Below are positions 63,201-64,000 of a DNA stretch of 64,000 nucleotides, one piece after another. Positions within the stretch are counted from its first letter, which is position 1, and each line of letters opens with the position of its first letter. Below the pieces are notes generated by a model, which did no database searches, had not been told where the DNA came from, and worked only from the letters and a program-made list of their open reading frames with translations. The stretch covers positions 450,504-514,503 of the forward strand of contig VCMS01000006.1 of assembly GCA_022539475.1 (NCBI GenBank), written 5' to 3'. Origin of the DNA: Gracilaria domingensis. Lineage: Eukaryota > Rhodophyta > Florideophyceae > Gracilariales > Gracilariaceae. A program made the position numbers and the translations under genes.

Positions 63201-63665
63201 AGTGTCCACCAGAGTGATGTCAACAGTAACAACAACCATCCGGTAGTGATTGAGGTTCACCTTTGGTACCTTCTGACGAATTCGTCTGTACGTCTTACTC
63301 TGAGTAGGTGTCCCTTGTGTTCCAGACCGCTCGTCAGAAACACTTGAACGTGCCATTCTTGCGGACAGAAGCACAACGTCATCGTCCTGCTTCTCCGCAG
63401 TTTGTGGTGCAGTTTGTGGTACAGATGGACCAGCTCCTTGTGCGGATTGCGCATCCGCGTCTGGAAGGGGACCTTTTATGATATCATCTTCCTCTTCTTG
63501 CACAGCCGTCCGGTGCTGAACCGTCTGTTTCGACGCAGAAGTTCTCCTTGTGTCGACGGTCTGATTCATCGCAGGAGATGCCCTTTTCGACGCAGTGGGC
63601 TTCGTAGCGGAGGTAGACTTTGTTTGACCTGTCCGCTTCGTAGCTGGGGATGATCTCGTCTCCAT
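60255..63665 (-). CDS. ParB-like/2-oxoglutarate dioxygenase fusion (E3 copy, longest)
   Basis: 1136 residues from an ATG. A repetitive Thr/Ser/Lys-rich head (about 1-60, words like KRTGQTKST), an acidic patch, then a ParB-like domain (about 130-300; CFIVDGLHRPKAIQYL, with Pro where E2 has Leu). The long helical/low-complexity middle contains KKKRRKTF (nuclear-signal-like). The dioxygenase follows (about 900-1060) with His950-Thr-Asp952, His1026 in GRGDVTHAG and Arg1046. The tail is acidic. The frame upstream of the ATG stays open into the E4 junction at 63710, so the natural start may lie beyond. I expect a nuclear DNA-binding oxygenase. Whether it acts on bases, histones or a free metabolite cannot be told. 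Confidence 0.8.
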   Translation of the reverse strand: METRSSPATKRTGQTKSTSATKPTASKRASPAMNQTVDTRRTSASKQTVQHRTAVQEEEDDIIKGPLPDADAQSAQGAGPSVPQTAPQTAEKQDDDVVLLSARMARSSVSDERSGTQGTPTQSKTYRRIRQKVPKVNLNHYRMVVVTVDITLVDTPPNLLRRVSKRHVEALVKSMEERGILQSMGSPVVALQDATTGERDTDKGRLTKKCFIVDGLHRPKAIQYLAATGAPKRKRLATFWRCNLLIRRDGRPIGMKELLCVASYLNESTSTLRRMMFRDKIHSIVSVVAILIEDVEGVTPADVDPAEVTEVLKESQLIGTVQERQYLRYANVALQLMSREGMLAHFEDICESVSDIVLTRLSHTPLYVLDAEEFSFILDCLQMFLLKGKSTKTKQWKSFEEVRGFFYDRAVSLFRAARAVRNELNEEESMEVFLKREVSLSAPSNEDDVEDPDNNAAVYQFLLGQVVNFNTLPRVRSRTNSIRTTTTSVQNRLRTMLKVIPPPAPVKQSVKKRRTPTAAAATSASEEGEPRRSARERAQVSYREIEHGRNRGAIEVLDSSEEEQRAPPKKKRRKTFTQQMRSTLNSMTPDDLMSQLNEHVLRGRSMKVQFVALGEGANAENAGSSAFVDDEELLSVTVPRVVTVEKDAAPDDQQETGGGSFDDELPTALPESEEHGLVRGDPYDGPPNQSWCGYVRLRPQEWQWKNVIEHKNPWLRFIHLPKAHRSELLSVSNLRDVHHLVFWHAVRAEHRLRAETFGMQYPRTRPTGMDDEEVLWVAAKEHDEFGQMFFARMQAERRQNGYCVLDGFATDNGVPKWEELEEVREFGDVSGKLVDFFENEYGAMPDIRKGEEQKSFVQIINDDEGWKDGSDGPFEGRVMSTRWGTVEKPEDNEELRWVVRWRALLDVRMGTIAAALGLWDNEREAVKMYTPRTGGRFLGTTRKCKRQTLHTDFSGLVRKETMNTGNPGYFVMASGKEGFPLWVSAGSHQLVGMNNQQLRVMSEVYPAKKIIIPPYSVFVGRGDVTHAGASRKDKVDRPESMDLLVRYHMYMVPEGYAQPDAVHQVQDFRPTFVNGDEEEEAEDELLSDKEGGAVDMDEDQVVVEIGVEAETGRTEVLESSSDDDLPIMRLRAPRSG

Positions 63666-63709
63666 TGTCCGCTTCGTAACAGACGACGAAACGGCCCGCG
63701 GAGGTGTTC

Positions 63710-64000
63710 CGTCTGTCTCTTGCAGATGCTAGTTTTTGGCGTGGGTCGTCCAGAAATTGGCAAGGGTCGTCCAGTAAATATTTTGAAAAAATATCGAGAT
63801 CAATTATTTCAAAATTTGGAGATACTTGCTTGGGTCGTCCAGAATCGCTGTGCAGTAAATACTGGTGGGTTTTCCACTCATGCTAGTTCTTTAGTCGAGG
63901 GCTACCTGAACGGTATTTCGCGAAGTCTAGGTTCAGTTTCCATTAAGGTGCACATTACACGATACCTTCTGCGGAATGATACCCTGCAACGCATGGAATA
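63710..64000 (+). mobile_element. E4: left end of another E2-type transposon inserted in E3
   Basis: It begins CGTCTGTCTCTTGCAG like E2's left end and follows it with few changes to the window edge. TC precedes it (63708-63709). The sequence stops right where E2 carries the Ty3 insertion (GGAATA), so this copy may show the empty site. Confidence 0.8.

Larger units (their letters stand above)
54142..63709. mobile_element. E3: giant transposon, close copy of E2 in inverted orientation (partial)
   Basis: The end at 54142 reads CGTCTGTGTTCTGCAAAG, identical to the inverted right end of E2, with flanking AT (54140-54141). Gene order matches E2 read backwards: coiled-coil, hairpin cassettes, epimerase half, dehydrogenase, HAD B, HAD A, ParB-dioxygenase. 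The sequence is near-identical to 20068-29512. The transposase end is beyond the window; E4 is inserted at 63710. Confidence 0.85.

Noticed and set aside
20068-63298. Terminal inverted repeats of an integrated large DNA virus
   Set aside because: Each arm has its own transposon end, target duplication and nested position, and no viral capsid or packaging genes are seen.

Overview
The window is a repeat-dense stretch of eukaryotic nuclear DNA. Nearly everything I can identify is a transposable element or its cargo, and only a few orphan ORFs could be ordinary genes. Long intronless reading frames, a chromodomain Ty3 retrotransposon, a DIRS-like reverse transcriptase and a transposase resembling the fungal/algal Plavaka (CACTA-like) group point to an alga (perhaps a red alga), fungus or similar microbial eukaryote. 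I cannot fix the lineage from sequence alone.

The layout is nested. Old GC-rich retroelement debris (1-3235 and 45056-about 46330, originally continuous) was split by element E1 (3236-45055, TA target duplication). Inside E1's transposase gene sits E2 (8161-29512, TC target duplication, whose removal restores the transposase frame). Inside E2 sits a young complete Ty3/chromovirus (8455-15776, duplication TACTA). To the right lie orphan ORFs (46574-48973), a truncated LTR-element gag (49539-50558) and a DIRS-like element on the minus strand (50876-54129). A third element, E3 (from 54142, inverted relative to E2), is inserted next to the DIRS-like gag. A fourth, E4 (from 63710), is inserted in E3 and runs off the window. 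E2 and E3 are close copies in opposite orientation, so the window carries two inverted arms of about 9 kb (20068-29512 and 54142-63298).

E1, E2 and E3 share terminal sequences (an outer CGTC(T/G)GT end, then GCTAGTTT blocks) and a cargo set. The set comprises a large protein joining a ParB-like domain to a 2-oxoglutarate/Fe(II) dioxygenase, a ketopantoate-reductase-like dehydrogenase and a coiled-coil nuclear-type protein. E2 and E3 add a pair of HAD phosphatase-like proteins, one lacking its nucleophile, and one half each of a ribulose-phosphate 3-epimerase gene. E1 instead adds a beta-class DNA amino-methyltransferase fused to a SET domain, and a membrane protein. My inference is that this is a family of large cargo-carrying transposons equipped with DNA- or chromatin-modifying enzymes. 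The precedent is TET/JBP dioxygenases linked to fungal KDZ transposons, but the gene set here differs.

Many E1 genes are decayed by in-frame stops and one-base frameshifts. The E2/E3 ParB-dioxygenase and dehydrogenase genes remain open. Two further structures stand out: a nested set of long GC-rich palindromes (35750-36412), and a triplicated two-stem hairpin cassette (27525-27855) that shows a compensatory base-pair change between E2 and E3.
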